The notes under the pieces were generated by a model. The model ran no database searches. It was not told the DNA's origin and was given only the letters and a program-made list of their open reading frames with translations. A DNA stretch of 64,000 bases, taken from positions 3,038,001 to 3,102,000 of the forward strand of contig NZ_JQMS01000001.1 of NCBI RefSeq assembly GCF_000744835.1, given 5' to 3'. Numbering within the stretch: position 1 is the first letter of the stretch; every line of letters begins with the position of its first letter. The position numbers and the translations under genes are program-made. The stretch is from Flavobacterium sp. 83 (lineage in GTDB: Bacteria; Bacteroidota; Bacteroidia; Flavobacteriales; Flavobacteriaceae). Positions 53,538-60,913 of the stretch are shown here, one piece after another.

Positions 53538-53600
53538 TTGATTTTGAATAGCAATAGAATCTAATTGATTCACTCACATTTATAAATCATTTTATTTTTG
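53538..53600 (+). promoter_or_regulatory. Island promoter element, copy 4 (before ring-cleavage operon)
   Basis: Box 1 is TTGATTTTGAATAG (53538-53551), followed by CAA and TAG. Box 2 is TTGATTCAC (53565-53573), 27 bp on. TATTTTTG (53593-53600) is a full TAnnTTTG -7 element 28 bp after box 2 and 49 bp before the dioxygenase start. This copy has the best -7 of the four. Confidence 0.82.
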
Positions 53601-53648
53601 CAACATAAATTACACAAACTATAAAAAAACCAATAAATAAAAATAAAA

Positions 53649-54638
53649 ATGGCAAAAAATCCACATTATTTTTCGCAATTAGCTCACGTAGAAGTTTTAA
53701 CTACAGATTTGAACAAATCAGTAGAATTCTTTCGCGATGTAGTAGGAATGGATGAAACAGGAAGAGAAGAAAACTCTGTATATTTAAGAGCGTGGGGTGA
53801 TTATTTTCACCACACCTTGAAACTTACACAAAGTGAAAAATCAGGTTTAGGACATTTAGGCTGGCGTGCCGATAGTCCGGAAGCTTTAGAAGAAGTTGTT
53901 AGTTATTTAGAGAATATTGGCGCAGGTATTGGCTGGGATGAAGGTGACTTAGGACACGGAAAAGCCTATCGCTTTAAATCCCCTGAAGGTCACATTCACG
54001 AAGTATTTTGGGATGTGGTTTGGTTGAAAGAAGAAGGCGAAAGAGGAAGTGTTTATGCTGATCGTTACGCCAGTAACCGTCTTAACGGAGCGAATCCTAG
54101 ACGATTGGATCACGTAACTTATATGGTTGCCAAAGGAAAATATGCCGATGAAAAGAAATTTTGGCAAGGCTTAGGATTTAATAATCCTGACGAAATCCGT
54201 ATTGCTGATGAAATCCCTCCAATTGGTGGTTTATGGACTCTTGGTAATCTTTCTCACGATATTGCTATTTTCTCAGATCCAAATATTGGGGAAAATGAAG
54301 CGGTTTTAAATCATATTTGCTGGAATGTAGATAGTCGTGAAGAAGTTTTATTAGCGTTAGATTATTTTATTGAAAAAGGATATAAAAGTGTTATGGGTGC
54401 TCCTACCCGTCATAAAGCAGATGAAGGATTCTTTATCTATATCGTAGATCCAGGAAGTGGAATTTTGTTTGAATACTATGCTTGTGCCCGTTTAGTTTTT
54501 GCACCGGATCACTTAGATGTTCATTATTTAAAAGACAATCCAAACGATGCTTGGGGATCAGCTAACCCATTTGCAGAAATGGCAAAAGGTAAAAGATTAG
54601 GGTTAACAGACGGTGTAGTAAAACCAGCTGATGTTTAA
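53649..54638 (+). CDS. Two-domain type I extradiol dioxygenase (VOC superfamily)
   Basis: A 329-residue ring-cleaving dioxygenase of the catechol 2,3-dioxygenase type. The N-terminal VOC domain (about 9-130) is inactive and the C-terminal one carries the iron ligands His155 (L-D-H-V-T-Y-M), His222 (L-N-H-I-C-W) and Glu275 (I-L-F-E-Y-Y). The segment F-I-Y-I-V-D-P-G-S-G is close to the family signature. It is directly behind promoter copy 4 and is followed by a C-C hydrolase-like enzyme, a FAD monooxygenase and an FAH-family protein, so it most likely opens a catechol made by that monooxygenase. The catechol itself is unknown. Confidence 0.9.
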   Translation: MAKNPHYFSQLAHVEVLTTDLNKSVEFFRDVVGMDETGREENSVYLRAWGDYFHHTLKLTQSEKSGLGHLGWRADSPEALEEVVSYLENIGAGIGWDEGDLGHGKAYRFKSPEGHIHEVFWDVVWLKEEGERGSVYADRYASNRLNGANPRRLDHVTYMVAKGKYADEKKFWQGLGFNNPDEIRIADEIPPIGGLWTLGNLSHDIAIFSDPNIGENEAVLNHICWNVDSREEVLLALDYFIEKGYKSVMGAPTRHKADEGFFIYIVDPGSGILFEYYACARLVFAPDHLDVHYLKDNPNDAWGSANPFAEMAKGKRLGLTDGVVKPADV

Positions 54639-54733
54639 TCTAAAATAATTAAGTTATTCCTAGTTTATAATAAAACAACACGGTGTTTTCAAATGAGAAC
54701 AACACTGAAAACAAAATTAAAAAAAACAAAGCT

Positions 54734-55849
54734 ATGTGGCATTATTTTCCAGGGCAGTATATGCCTTCCTATCAAGTAAACAGAGCATTAACTCAAGCGC
54801 ATTATGGCGGTGGTGAATTTGCTGAAATACTAGAAGTTGCCAGCGAAATTGACCCATCAAACAGAGAGTCTTTCAATATCGCTTGGTTAAAGAAAGGGGA
54901 CCAAGTTTATGATCTTGGAGAAAATTTCGAAAACAATAATTCTTTCATTTCGGCAAGTCGTACTTACTTAAGAGCATTCAACTATTTGCGTACTGCTGAG
55001 TTCTTTATGGAACTTGGAGACGATAGAAAAGTACCAACATATTTAAAAGCGAGAGAAGCATTTATTAGAGCCATTAAATATTTCAAAAACAAACCCTTAC
55101 AAATAGAAGTACCTTTTGAAGGGTCTTTTTTACCAGGTTATTTGTTTGCTCCAGAAGGGGTTAAAAACCCTCCAATGATGATAATGTTTGGAGGCTTAGA
55201 TAGTTTAGCTGAAGAATTATATTTTGGTATATCGCAACATCTTAACGAAAGAGGTATTGCACTTTTGGCTATGGACGGACCAGGACAAGGAGCTTCATTA
55301 AGACTAAATCATATTCATTCGCGTTTTGATTACGAAGTAGCTGGAACAGCTGTTTTAGATTGGTCGATAGCTAACCTAAAAGATTATGTAGATACCTCTA
55401 GTATTGGTATTGGAGCAGTATCCATGGGAGGATATATGGCAGCGCGTTGTGCCGCATTTGAGCCCCGTTTCAAAGTCTGCATGATATTTGGTGCTGTATG
55501 GTCGTATTACCAAGTTTGGGCTGGTCGAAATGCAAAACATCCATTAGCAGAAATAGTGATGCATATTATGGACGCAGCAAGCTTTGAAGAAGTTCTTGAA
55601 AAATTAAAAGGCTATACACTTGAAAATGGAATCGCTGAAAAGATATCCATGCCAACGTATATTCTTCATGGTGGTGATGACCGTCAAAACTTTGTTGAAC
55701 ATGCTTATAATGTAGATAAAGCTTTAACTTGTGAACATGTTTTAGAAGTAATTCCAAAAGAAGAAAGTGGTTCTCAACATTGTTGTGTTGACGATTTTAC
55801 CCGAACTTTCAATATGTATGATTGGGTAGCCAAAAAATTAAAAGAATAG
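54734..55849 (+). CDS. Alpha/beta hydrolase of the DHPON/FrsA-like C-C hydrolase group
   Basis: A 371-residue protein starting at the ATG at 54734; the longer reading would begin with a GTG and an Asn/Lys-rich tail. A helical N-terminal domain (about 1-125) precedes an alpha/beta hydrolase core with nucleophile Ser230 in G-A-V-S-M-G-G, a later acid in H-G-G-D-D and the His in S-Q-H-C-C. The overall layout resembles 2,6-dihydroxypseudooxynicotine hydrolase, which cleaves a C-C bond next to an aromatic ring. Placed after an extradiol dioxygenase it could hydrolyse the ring-cleavage product or split a diketone. The exact bond is inference. Confidence 0.82.
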   Translation: MWHYFPGQYMPSYQVNRALTQAHYGGGEFAEILEVASEIDPSNRESFNIAWLKKGDQVYDLGENFENNNSFISASRTYLRAFNYLRTAEFFMELGDDRKVPTYLKAREAFIRAIKYFKNKPLQIEVPFEGSFLPGYLFAPEGVKNPPMMIMFGGLDSLAEELYFGISQHLNERGIALLAMDGPGQGASLRLNHIHSRFDYEVAGTAVLDWSIANLKDYVDTSSIGIGAVSMGGYMAARCAAFEPRFKVCMIFGAVWSYYQVWAGRNAKHPLAEIVMHIMDAASFEEVLEKLKGYTLENGIAEKISMPTYILHGGDDRQNFVEHAYNVDKALTCEHVLEVIPKEESGSQHCCVDDFTRTFNMYDWVAKKLKE

Positions 55850-55873
55850 TATTAATCTCAAACAATTTATAAT

Positions 55874-57013
55874 ATGAAAACTATAGAGAAAGTACTTATT
55901 GTTGGTGGTGGTATCGGCGGTCAGTCTGCAGGTATTGCATTAAGACAAATTGGTATAGAAGTTGAGATTGCTGAAATACTACCTAAATTCGACGTCTATG
56001 GTGTAGGTATTATACAACAAGCAAATGCACTAAGAGCTTTAGATGCATTAGGTGTAGCAGACGAAGCGCTAAGAAGAGGATCACCTTACCCAAAAGTAAA
56101 AATGTGTACAGCAACTGGCCATCAAATCGCTGAAGCTGGTACAGACCCTATTGGCCGTTTTCCGAGTCATAATGGAATTTCACGCAGAGTTTTACATGAT
56201 ATATTATTAGAACGCAGTATTGAACTTGGTGTAAAATACCGTTTGGGCCTTACAGTAGATTCAATTACAGATAAAGAAGATGGTGTTGATGTTGTTTTTT
56301 CAGATGGAACAGCTGGTAGTTATGATCTTCTTATTGGTGGAGACGGCATAAACTCTAAAGTTAGAAACTTAATTTTTGGGGAATCAAAGCCTAACTATGT
56401 TGGATTATCTAACTGGCGTTATGCTTTTAAAAGACCTAAGGATTTAGATACGGGATATATCTATTTTGGTAAAAAAAGTAAATTAGGAATAATTCCTATG
56501 ACTGAAGACAGTTGCTATGTGTTTGTAGTTTCTGCTGAAGGAGCTGACAATCCTTTTATTAAAGAGGATCAAATGATTCAAAAGCTACAGTCTTATATGA
56601 AAGAATATCCTATTCCTATGATACAAGGTTTAATCGATCAGGTAGTCGATCCAAAATTGGTAAACTATAGACCATTAGAAACGTTAAATCTTCCAGCACC
56701 TTGGTATAAAGGAAATGTTATTATTATTGGAGATGCTGCCCATGCAACGATTCCTCAATTAGGTTCAGGCGCAGCATTGGCTATTGAAGATGCTGTAGTA
56801 TTAGCTGAAGAAATAAAAAAACAAGATGGTGCACAAGCTATATTCTCAAGATTTATGAAAAGAAGATACGATCGCTGTAAAATGGTTGTTGAAAGTTCTG
56901 AAAAATTAGGGGTATGGGAATTAATGGAGTTTTCAGGTCAAAAATTGCCTGATGATGCAAATATTGGTGCTACTATGGGAAAAACTACTGGAATGTTAGC
57001 TCAACCTATTTAA
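55874..57013 (+). CDS. FAD-dependent aromatic monooxygenase
   Basis: A 379-residue class A flavoprotein hydroxylase. The dinucleotide loop is V-G-G-G-I-G-G-Q-S-A-G (about 10-20), the middle motif is D-L-L-I-G-G-D-G-I-N-S-K-V-R, and the second FAD motif is I-I-G-D-A-A-H-A-T-I-P-Q-L-G-S-G-A-A-L-A. It is related to 6-hydroxynicotinate and 3-hydroxybenzoate-type hydroxylases. It lies 25 bp after the hydrolase gene and 11 bp before the FAH-family gene. It probably adds a ring hydroxyl so that the extradiol dioxygenase can cut. A comparable pairing of FAD monooxygenase and ring-cleavage dioxygenase is known in the naringenin-degrading fde genes of Herbaspirillum. Confidence 0.88.
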   Translation: MKTIEKVLIVGGGIGGQSAGIALRQIGIEVEIAEILPKFDVYGVGIIQQANALRALDALGVADEALRRGSPYPKVKMCTATGHQIAEAGTDPIGRFPSHNGISRRVLHDILLERSIELGVKYRLGLTVDSITDKEDGVDVVFSDGTAGSYDLLIGGDGINSKVRNLIFGESKPNYVGLSNWRYAFKRPKDLDTGYIYFGKKSKLGIIPMTEDSCYVFVVSAEGADNPFIKEDQMIQKLQSYMKEYPIPMIQGLIDQVVDPKLVNYRPLETLNLPAPWYKGNVIIIGDAAHATIPQLGSGAALAIEDAVVLAEEIKKQDGAQAIFSRFMKRRYDRCKMVVESSEKLGVWELMEFSGQKLPDDANIGATMGKTTGMLAQPI

Positions 57014-57023
57014 AAAAAGAAAA

Positions 57024-57977
57024 ATGAAATTAGTAACATTCGAAAATAAAGCAGGCGAAAGCCGCACAGGCTGGTTACAAAATGATGCCGTAGTCGATAT
57101 GAATTTAGCTGATGCCAGATTGCCTATTGATATGCTAAGCTTTATTGATAATCACGAAGTAAATTTTGATATTATAAAAGCACTTGGCGACGTTAAGCCT
57201 CATTACACATTATCAGAAGTAAAACTTTTAGCTCCTTTGCCAAATCCTAGAAGTATTAGAGATTATATAGGATTTGAACAACATATGCTTAACGCTTCTA
57301 AATCATTTGGTCACACTGTTGGAGCCGCTTGGTACGAGATTCCTATTTTTTACTTTACCAACCATCAAGCTATTTATGGCCCTGAAGATAATATTCTTCG
57401 TCCTGATAATGAAACTAAGCTCGACATCGAACTAGAAATGGCTGTTGTAATTGGTAAAAAAGGAAAAGATATTAAAGCTGAAAATGCTGATGATTATATT
57501 TTTGGTTACACTGTTTTTAATGATTGGACTGCCCGTTCAATTCAAAAACATGAAATGACGGTACCACTTGGACCACATAAAGGAAAAGATTTTGCTAACG
57601 CTTTTGGACCGTGCATCGTTACCAAAGATGAATTTGAACAATACCGTTGCAGCATTTCAAGAGAATCACATCCGGAACATTTAGCAATGCCTAATAGTAC
57701 AGGTGATCGTTTTGACATCAAAATGACATCAAGAATCAATGGAGAAACAATCTGTGAGGGTAACTACAAAACTGTTCATTGGACTTTTCCTCAAATGATG
57801 GAACGCGCCTCAGAAAACAATGTAAATCTTATGCCAGGAGATATCTTAGGATCTGGAACTGTAGGTTGGGGAAGTTTGATAGAAAATAACTTTTCTGTTC
57901 ACCGTCCTTTAGAACCCGGAGATGTTGTAGAACTGGAAATTGAAGGAATTGGAATTTTAAAAAATACAGTGGTTTAA
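57024..57977 (+). CDS. Fumarylacetoacetate hydrolase-family protein
   Basis: A 317-residue FAH-superfamily enzyme. The C-terminal two thirds hold the metal-site features: D-I-E-L-E-M-A-V-V-I-G, Y-T-V-F-N-D-W-T-A-R, G-K-D-F-A-N-A-F-G-P and L-G-S-G-T-V. Family reactions are hydrolysis of acylpyruvates, decarboxylation/isomerisation of ring-cleavage products and fumarylacetoacetate cleavage. It is the last gene of the ring-cleavage operon and is followed 33 bp later by a strong terminator. It likely finishes the chain to central metabolites; the exact product is not determined. Confidence 0.88.
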   Translation: MKLVTFENKAGESRTGWLQNDAVVDMNLADARLPIDMLSFIDNHEVNFDIIKALGDVKPHYTLSEVKLLAPLPNPRSIRDYIGFEQHMLNASKSFGHTVGAAWYEIPIFYFTNHQAIYGPEDNILRPDNETKLDIELEMAVVIGKKGKDIKAENADDYIFGYTVFNDWTARSIQKHEMTVPLGPHKGKDFANAFGPCIVTKDEFEQYRCSISRESHPEHLAMPNSTGDRFDIKMTSRINGETICEGNYKTVHWTFPQMMERASENNVNLMPGDILGSGTVGWGSLIENNFSVHRPLEPGDVVELEIEGIGILKNTVV

Positions 57978-58010
57978 ACTGTCCAAAATAAATATTTTCA
58001 ATTTAGTTGA

Positions 58011-58047
58011 AATACCTAAAGCACATGTTGTTTTAGGTATTTTTTTT
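58011..58047 (+). terminator. Rho-independent terminator of the island
   Basis: A perfect 10-bp stem AATACCTAAA/TTTAGGTATT (58011-58020 and 58032-58041) with an 11-nt loop is followed by more T residues to 58047. It ends the ring-cleavage operon and with it the 31-kb island. Confidence 0.85.
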
Positions 58048-58145
58048 GCTTTAAAATCATGTCCTTTTCATTCCTATCCTTCAGCTAATGAAAATACATT
58101 TGACCACATTGTAATGTGTTTTAATGCTGGAATAACCCGTTGGGT

Positions 58146-58195
58146 GCAATTATTCAAAAAGTCAGTTCGATTGTTTTTTGTGGAGTAAAATGGAA
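58146..58195 (+). repeat. 50-bp element related to 50647-50696, copy 2
   Basis: CGATTGTTTTTTGTGGAGT and the following AAAATGGAA (58168-58195) match copy 1 at 23 of 28 positions. To the left it carries TTATTCAAAAAGT (58150-58162), also found before box 1 of island promoter copy 3 (34508-34520). No gene starts within 290 bp, so here the element looks like a displaced or remnant regulatory site. Confidence 0.45.
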
Positions 58196-58201
58196 CAAAC
58201 C

Positions 58202-58303
58202 TTCTCGATGCGCTTCGTACTTGAAGTAATGTGTATCGATAACCGTTTTTAATACTAATTTTCGTCAGGTCGAGTGATTTTCGACAGAAAATTATATCGA
58301 AAA
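58202..58303. repeat. Candidate dispersed intergenic repeat
   Basis: A GC-richer segment flanked by TTCTCGAT (58202-58209) and ATCGAAAA (58296-58303), complementary at 7 of 8 positions, with TCGAGTGATTTTCGACAGAA in between. This wording recurs in intergenic regions of Flavobacterium genomes as I know them. Copy number could not be tested here. Confidence 0.4.
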
Positions 58304-58354
58304 CTAGGAAATTATTATTAAAATTAATTACACCTAATGAGCTAGAATATTCAA

Positions 58355-58362
58355 TATATTTG
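58355..58362 (+). promoter_or_regulatory. Promoter -7 element (TATATTTG)
   Basis: It matches TAnnTTTG and is followed by CACC. It lies 131 bp before the spermidine synthase-like gene and after the island terminator, so it probably drives that gene alone. Confidence 0.5.
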
Positions 58363-58492
58363 CACCAAATAAAACAATATATTTAACAGAATTAGTTGAC
58401 TTAACTATTTTGCATTTATCATGTAACATTAATTAGCTTTAATAATAACTAGAAAATTCTAACTTTAAATAGTATTACAACCAAAGTCCCCA

Positions 58493-59158
58493 ATGTTTAA
58501 AAAAATATTCAGTTACCTTATTCCAATAAAAATTTATCAATCAAAATCTTCATTGAGTAAATCGATCGAAGTGACTTGGGCAAATGGAGAGTTAGTTTTA
58601 GATTCTGAAAATGCCAATTACTCGTATGGAAGTTTACAACGTATTTTAAGAATTGGTCTAAAAAACATTGGCTTTGAAAGAATAGCGACTATGGAACATA
58701 TTCTTGTTTTAGGAGTAGCCGGAGGCAGCGTTATTAAAACATTGGTTGATGAAATTAAATTTAAAGGAAAAATAACCGGAGTTGAAATTGATTCCGATAT
58801 AATTAAGGTGGCTAATAAATATTTTGCCTTAGATAAAATACCCCAACTTGATATTGTTATTGAAGATGCCTTTGAATTTGTTTTGAAAACCAAAAATAAA
58901 TACGATTTGATTATAATAGATATCTTCCAAGATACTACAATGCCCAATTTTTTATTTGAAACATTTTTTATCAACCGAATCTGCTTTCTTTTAAGAAGTA
59001 AAGGTTTCATTCTTTTCAATACGATGATTTTGAATGAAACACAAAATATAAGAAATCAAAAATATGTTTCTGAATTTTATGAAAATCAATTCAAAATAAG
59101 AACCATACCCAGAATTGAAATACACAATGAATTAATCGTAATTGAAAAATTAGAATAA
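58493..59158 (+). CDS. Spermidine synthase-like methyltransferase-fold protein
   Basis: A 221-residue protein with a Rossmann-type fold like that of spermidine synthase. It has H-I-L-V-L-G-V-A-G-G-S-V-I-K-T-L (about 64-79), then V-E-I-D-S-D-I-I-K-V-A, and Y-D-L-I-I-I-D-I-F-Q-D. The short N-terminus lacks the full beta-sheet domain of true SpeE, and the catalytic D-x-x-D area is altered, so polyamine synthesis is not assured. It stands alone between the island terminator and convergent kdsB, with a promoter-like element upstream and a hairpin after its stop. Confidence 0.82.
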   Translation: MFKKIFSYLIPIKIYQSKSSLSKSIEVTWANGELVLDSENANYSYGSLQRILRIGLKNIGFERIATMEHILVLGVAGGSVIKTLVDEIKFKGKITGVEIDSDIIKVANKYFALDKIPQLDIVIEDAFEFVLKTKNKYDLIIIDIFQDTTMPNFLFETFFINRICFLLRSKGFILFNTMILNETQNIRNQKYVSEFYENQFKIRTIPRIEIHNELIVIEKLE

Positions 59159-59182
59159 AAACTGCTCCTATTAAATAGAAAC

Positions 59183-59228
59183 GCAGATTCACATATTTAA
59201 TTAACAATCTGTAAATCTGCAGTTTTTT
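59183..59228 (+). terminator. Hairpin terminator between convergent genes
   Basis: Arms GCAGATTCACATATT (59183-59197) and AATCTGTAAATCTGC (59206-59220) pair at 13 of 15 positions and are followed by AGTTTTTT. It serves the plus-strand gene; its words match the repeat at 28708-28784, so it may be a member of the same hairpin family. Confidence 0.7.
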
Positions 59229-59234
59229 AATTTA

Positions 59235-59960
59235 TTAAAGCATTTTTCTTGCTTTTTCTAAATCTTCCGGAGTATCAATTCCGATTCCGACATGTGTGGT
59301 TTCGATCATTTTGATGCGTTTTCCAAATTCTAAATAGCGTAATTGCTCCAGTTTTTCGGATGCTTCCAATGATTTCATCGGTAAACTATAAAAATCCAAT
59401 AAGGCTTGTTTTCTAAAAGCATAAATCCCGATGTGTTGCATATAACGAACGCTTACATTTTTCTCTCTTGGATATGGAATTACCGAACGTGAAAAGTACA
59501 AAGCAAATCCGTTTTGATCCACCACAACTTTTACATTGTTGGGATTATTGATTTCCTCTTCGTTTGTAATTTCACGCATCAAGGAAGCCAAATCCACTTT
59601 TTTATCCAAATCATTTCTAAAAACTTCAATGACTTTTGCCAAAGGTTCCGCGTCAATAAACGGTTCGTCTCCTTGTACATTAATCACAATGTCAACATCC
59701 AGATTTTCGACCGCTTCTGCAATTCGATCACTTCCTGATTCGTGTTCTTTGATGCTTCGAATGGCTTTTCCACTATGAGAAACAATTTCATCATAAATTA
59801 AATCCGAATCCGTTACCACAAAAACATCATCAAACAATTGCGTGTTTATGGCTGCTTCATAGGTTCTTAAAATGACCGTTTTGCCACCTAAATCCTGCAT
59901 TAGTTTAGCGGGAAATCGTGTGGATGCGTAACGTGCGGGAATGACTGCTATTATTTTCAT
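59235..59960 (-). CDS. kdsB: CMP-Kdo synthetase (3-deoxy-manno-octulosonate cytidylyltransferase)
   Basis: A 241-residue enzyme starting at the ATG at 59960, which gives the family N-terminus [17 protein letters not shown]; an ATG five codons upstream (59975) is possible. Further marks are [16 protein letters not shown] and [11 protein letters not shown]. It activates Kdo with CTP for lipopolysaccharide core synthesis in the cytosol. It is convergent with the previous gene and has a small repeat just upstream of its start. Confidence 0.96.
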   Translation of the reverse strand: MKIIAVIPARYASTRFPAKLMQDLGGKTVILRTYEAAINTQLFDDVFVVTDSDLIYDEIVSHSGKAIRSIKEHESGSDRIAEAVENLDVDIVINVQGDEPFIDAEPLAKVIEVFRNDLDKKVDLASLMREITNEEEINNPNNVKVVVDQNGFALYFSRSVIPYPREKNVSVRYMQHIGIYAFRKQALLDFYSLPMKSLEASEKLEQLRYLEFGKRIKMIETTHVGIGIDTPEDLEKARKML

Positions 59961-59974
59961 TTTTATATTTTTCA

Positions 59975-60003
59975 TTTTGCCACGAAGGCACTAAGTCGCA
60001 AAG
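59975..60003. repeat. Short dispersed-type repeat before kdsB
   Basis: The stretch CCACGAAGGCACTAAGTCGC (59980-59999) with its TTTTG/CAAAG flanks is GC-richer than its surroundings and has the wording of a repeat common in Flavobacterium intergenic DNA. It lies in the kdsB upstream region. Recognition is from memory of such sequences, so genome-wide counting is needed. Confidence 0.45.
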
Positions 60004-60112
60004 TTTTTATTTTAATTTTTTATCTAGGGCAAACGGAACAATCAAGTTCGCTTGGTGCTAAGTTAGTATGTTTTTAGGATTTACAAAATTGTTCTTAATT
60101 ATCAACCTAAGT

Positions 60113-60793
60113 TTACTTTGTGATATTCCAAAAACTAATTTTTCGTCTAATAGTAAAACCTAATTTCTCGTACAGTTGTATTGCTCCACGATTATCTTCA
60201 ATCACATGTAAATAAGGAGTTTTATTTTGCTTAAAAACTTCATTTACAACATGGGCAACTAATTGTTTGGCGTATCCTTTTCCGGTATGATTGGGATGTG
60301 TGACTACTGCGCTGACTTCAATAAAATCATTCATTTGCATGCGCTCACCAGTCACGGCAACAAGTTCATCATTTTTGAAAATACCGTAATAATTACCTAA
60401 TAAAACAGTTTTTCTTTTAAAATACCCTGGTTGCACCAAGTTTACCAAATCATATAAAGCATCAATATGTTCGTCAGTGAGTTTTACGATTGGGTCATTA
60501 ATGGCAATATCGATTGGATTGTAAACAATCATTTGAAGGCAAACCAATTCTTTATTTAACTTTAATAGATTTGAAAGTTCAGGCTTTTCTCCAACAATAA
60601 AAAAACTATCAACCATCTCAGAATATTCATCGATAGACTTTACGATCGCATTTGCTTTTTCAAAACCACCAAACGGACAATAATCCGGATGATAGAATTT
60701 TACACTGCCATAATCTACCGCAAAACTTTGATGCGTTTCTGATACCGAAAACCAAACTGGATTATCTAATTTTTTATCGTCTTGTGTTTTCAC
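60113..60793 (-). CDS. GNAT-family N-acetyltransferase
   Basis: A 226-residue acetyltransferase. The acetyl-CoA loop is V-V-T-H-P-N-H-T-G-K-G-Y-A-K-Q-L (about 165-180), followed by Y-L-H-V-I-E-D-N-R-G-A-I-Q-L-Y-E-K-L-G-F, spelled here by residue. The frame has no upstream ATG, so it starts with the GTG at 60793 or further inside. The N-terminal 90 residues (D-Y-C-P-F-G-G-F) are of the FR47-like type. The acyl acceptor is unknown. It stands alone between kdsB and the nuclease gene. Confidence 0.85.
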   Translation of the reverse strand: MKTQDDKKLDNPVWFSVSETHQSFAVDYGSVKFYHPDYCPFGGFEKANAIVKSIDEYSEMVDSFFIVGEKPELSNLLKLNKELVCLQMIVYNPIDIAINDPIVKLTDEHIDALYDLVNLVQPGYFKRKTVLLGNYYGIFKNDELVAVTGERMQMNDFIEVSAVVTHPNHTGKGYAKQLVAHVVNEVFKQNKTPYLHVIEDNRGAIQLYEKLGFTIRRKISFWNITK

Positions 60794-60913
60794 TTTAAGT
60801 AGTTTTGAGGATTTGGATTTGGGATTATTGATTATGATATTTATATTTAGTTTGTGGTAACATGCGAGTTGGTCACGATAATTTTTAGGTATATAAAATC
60901 TGCCAAGTAAAAC

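Larger units (their letters stand above)
57978..58492. other. Gap with terminator, element copy, repeat and promoter
   Basis: This 515-bp gap holds the island terminator (58011-58047), a second copy of the 50-bp element (58146-58195) and a degenerate dispersed repeat (58202-58303). A TATATTTG promoter-like element (58355-58362) is the candidate promoter of the next gene, 131 bp upstream of its start. I see no gene. Confidence 0.6.

Noticed and set aside
54683..54733. GTG-started extension of the alpha/beta hydrolase
   Set aside because: The added residues are Asn/Lys-rich and unlike the family; the ATG at 54734 fits.
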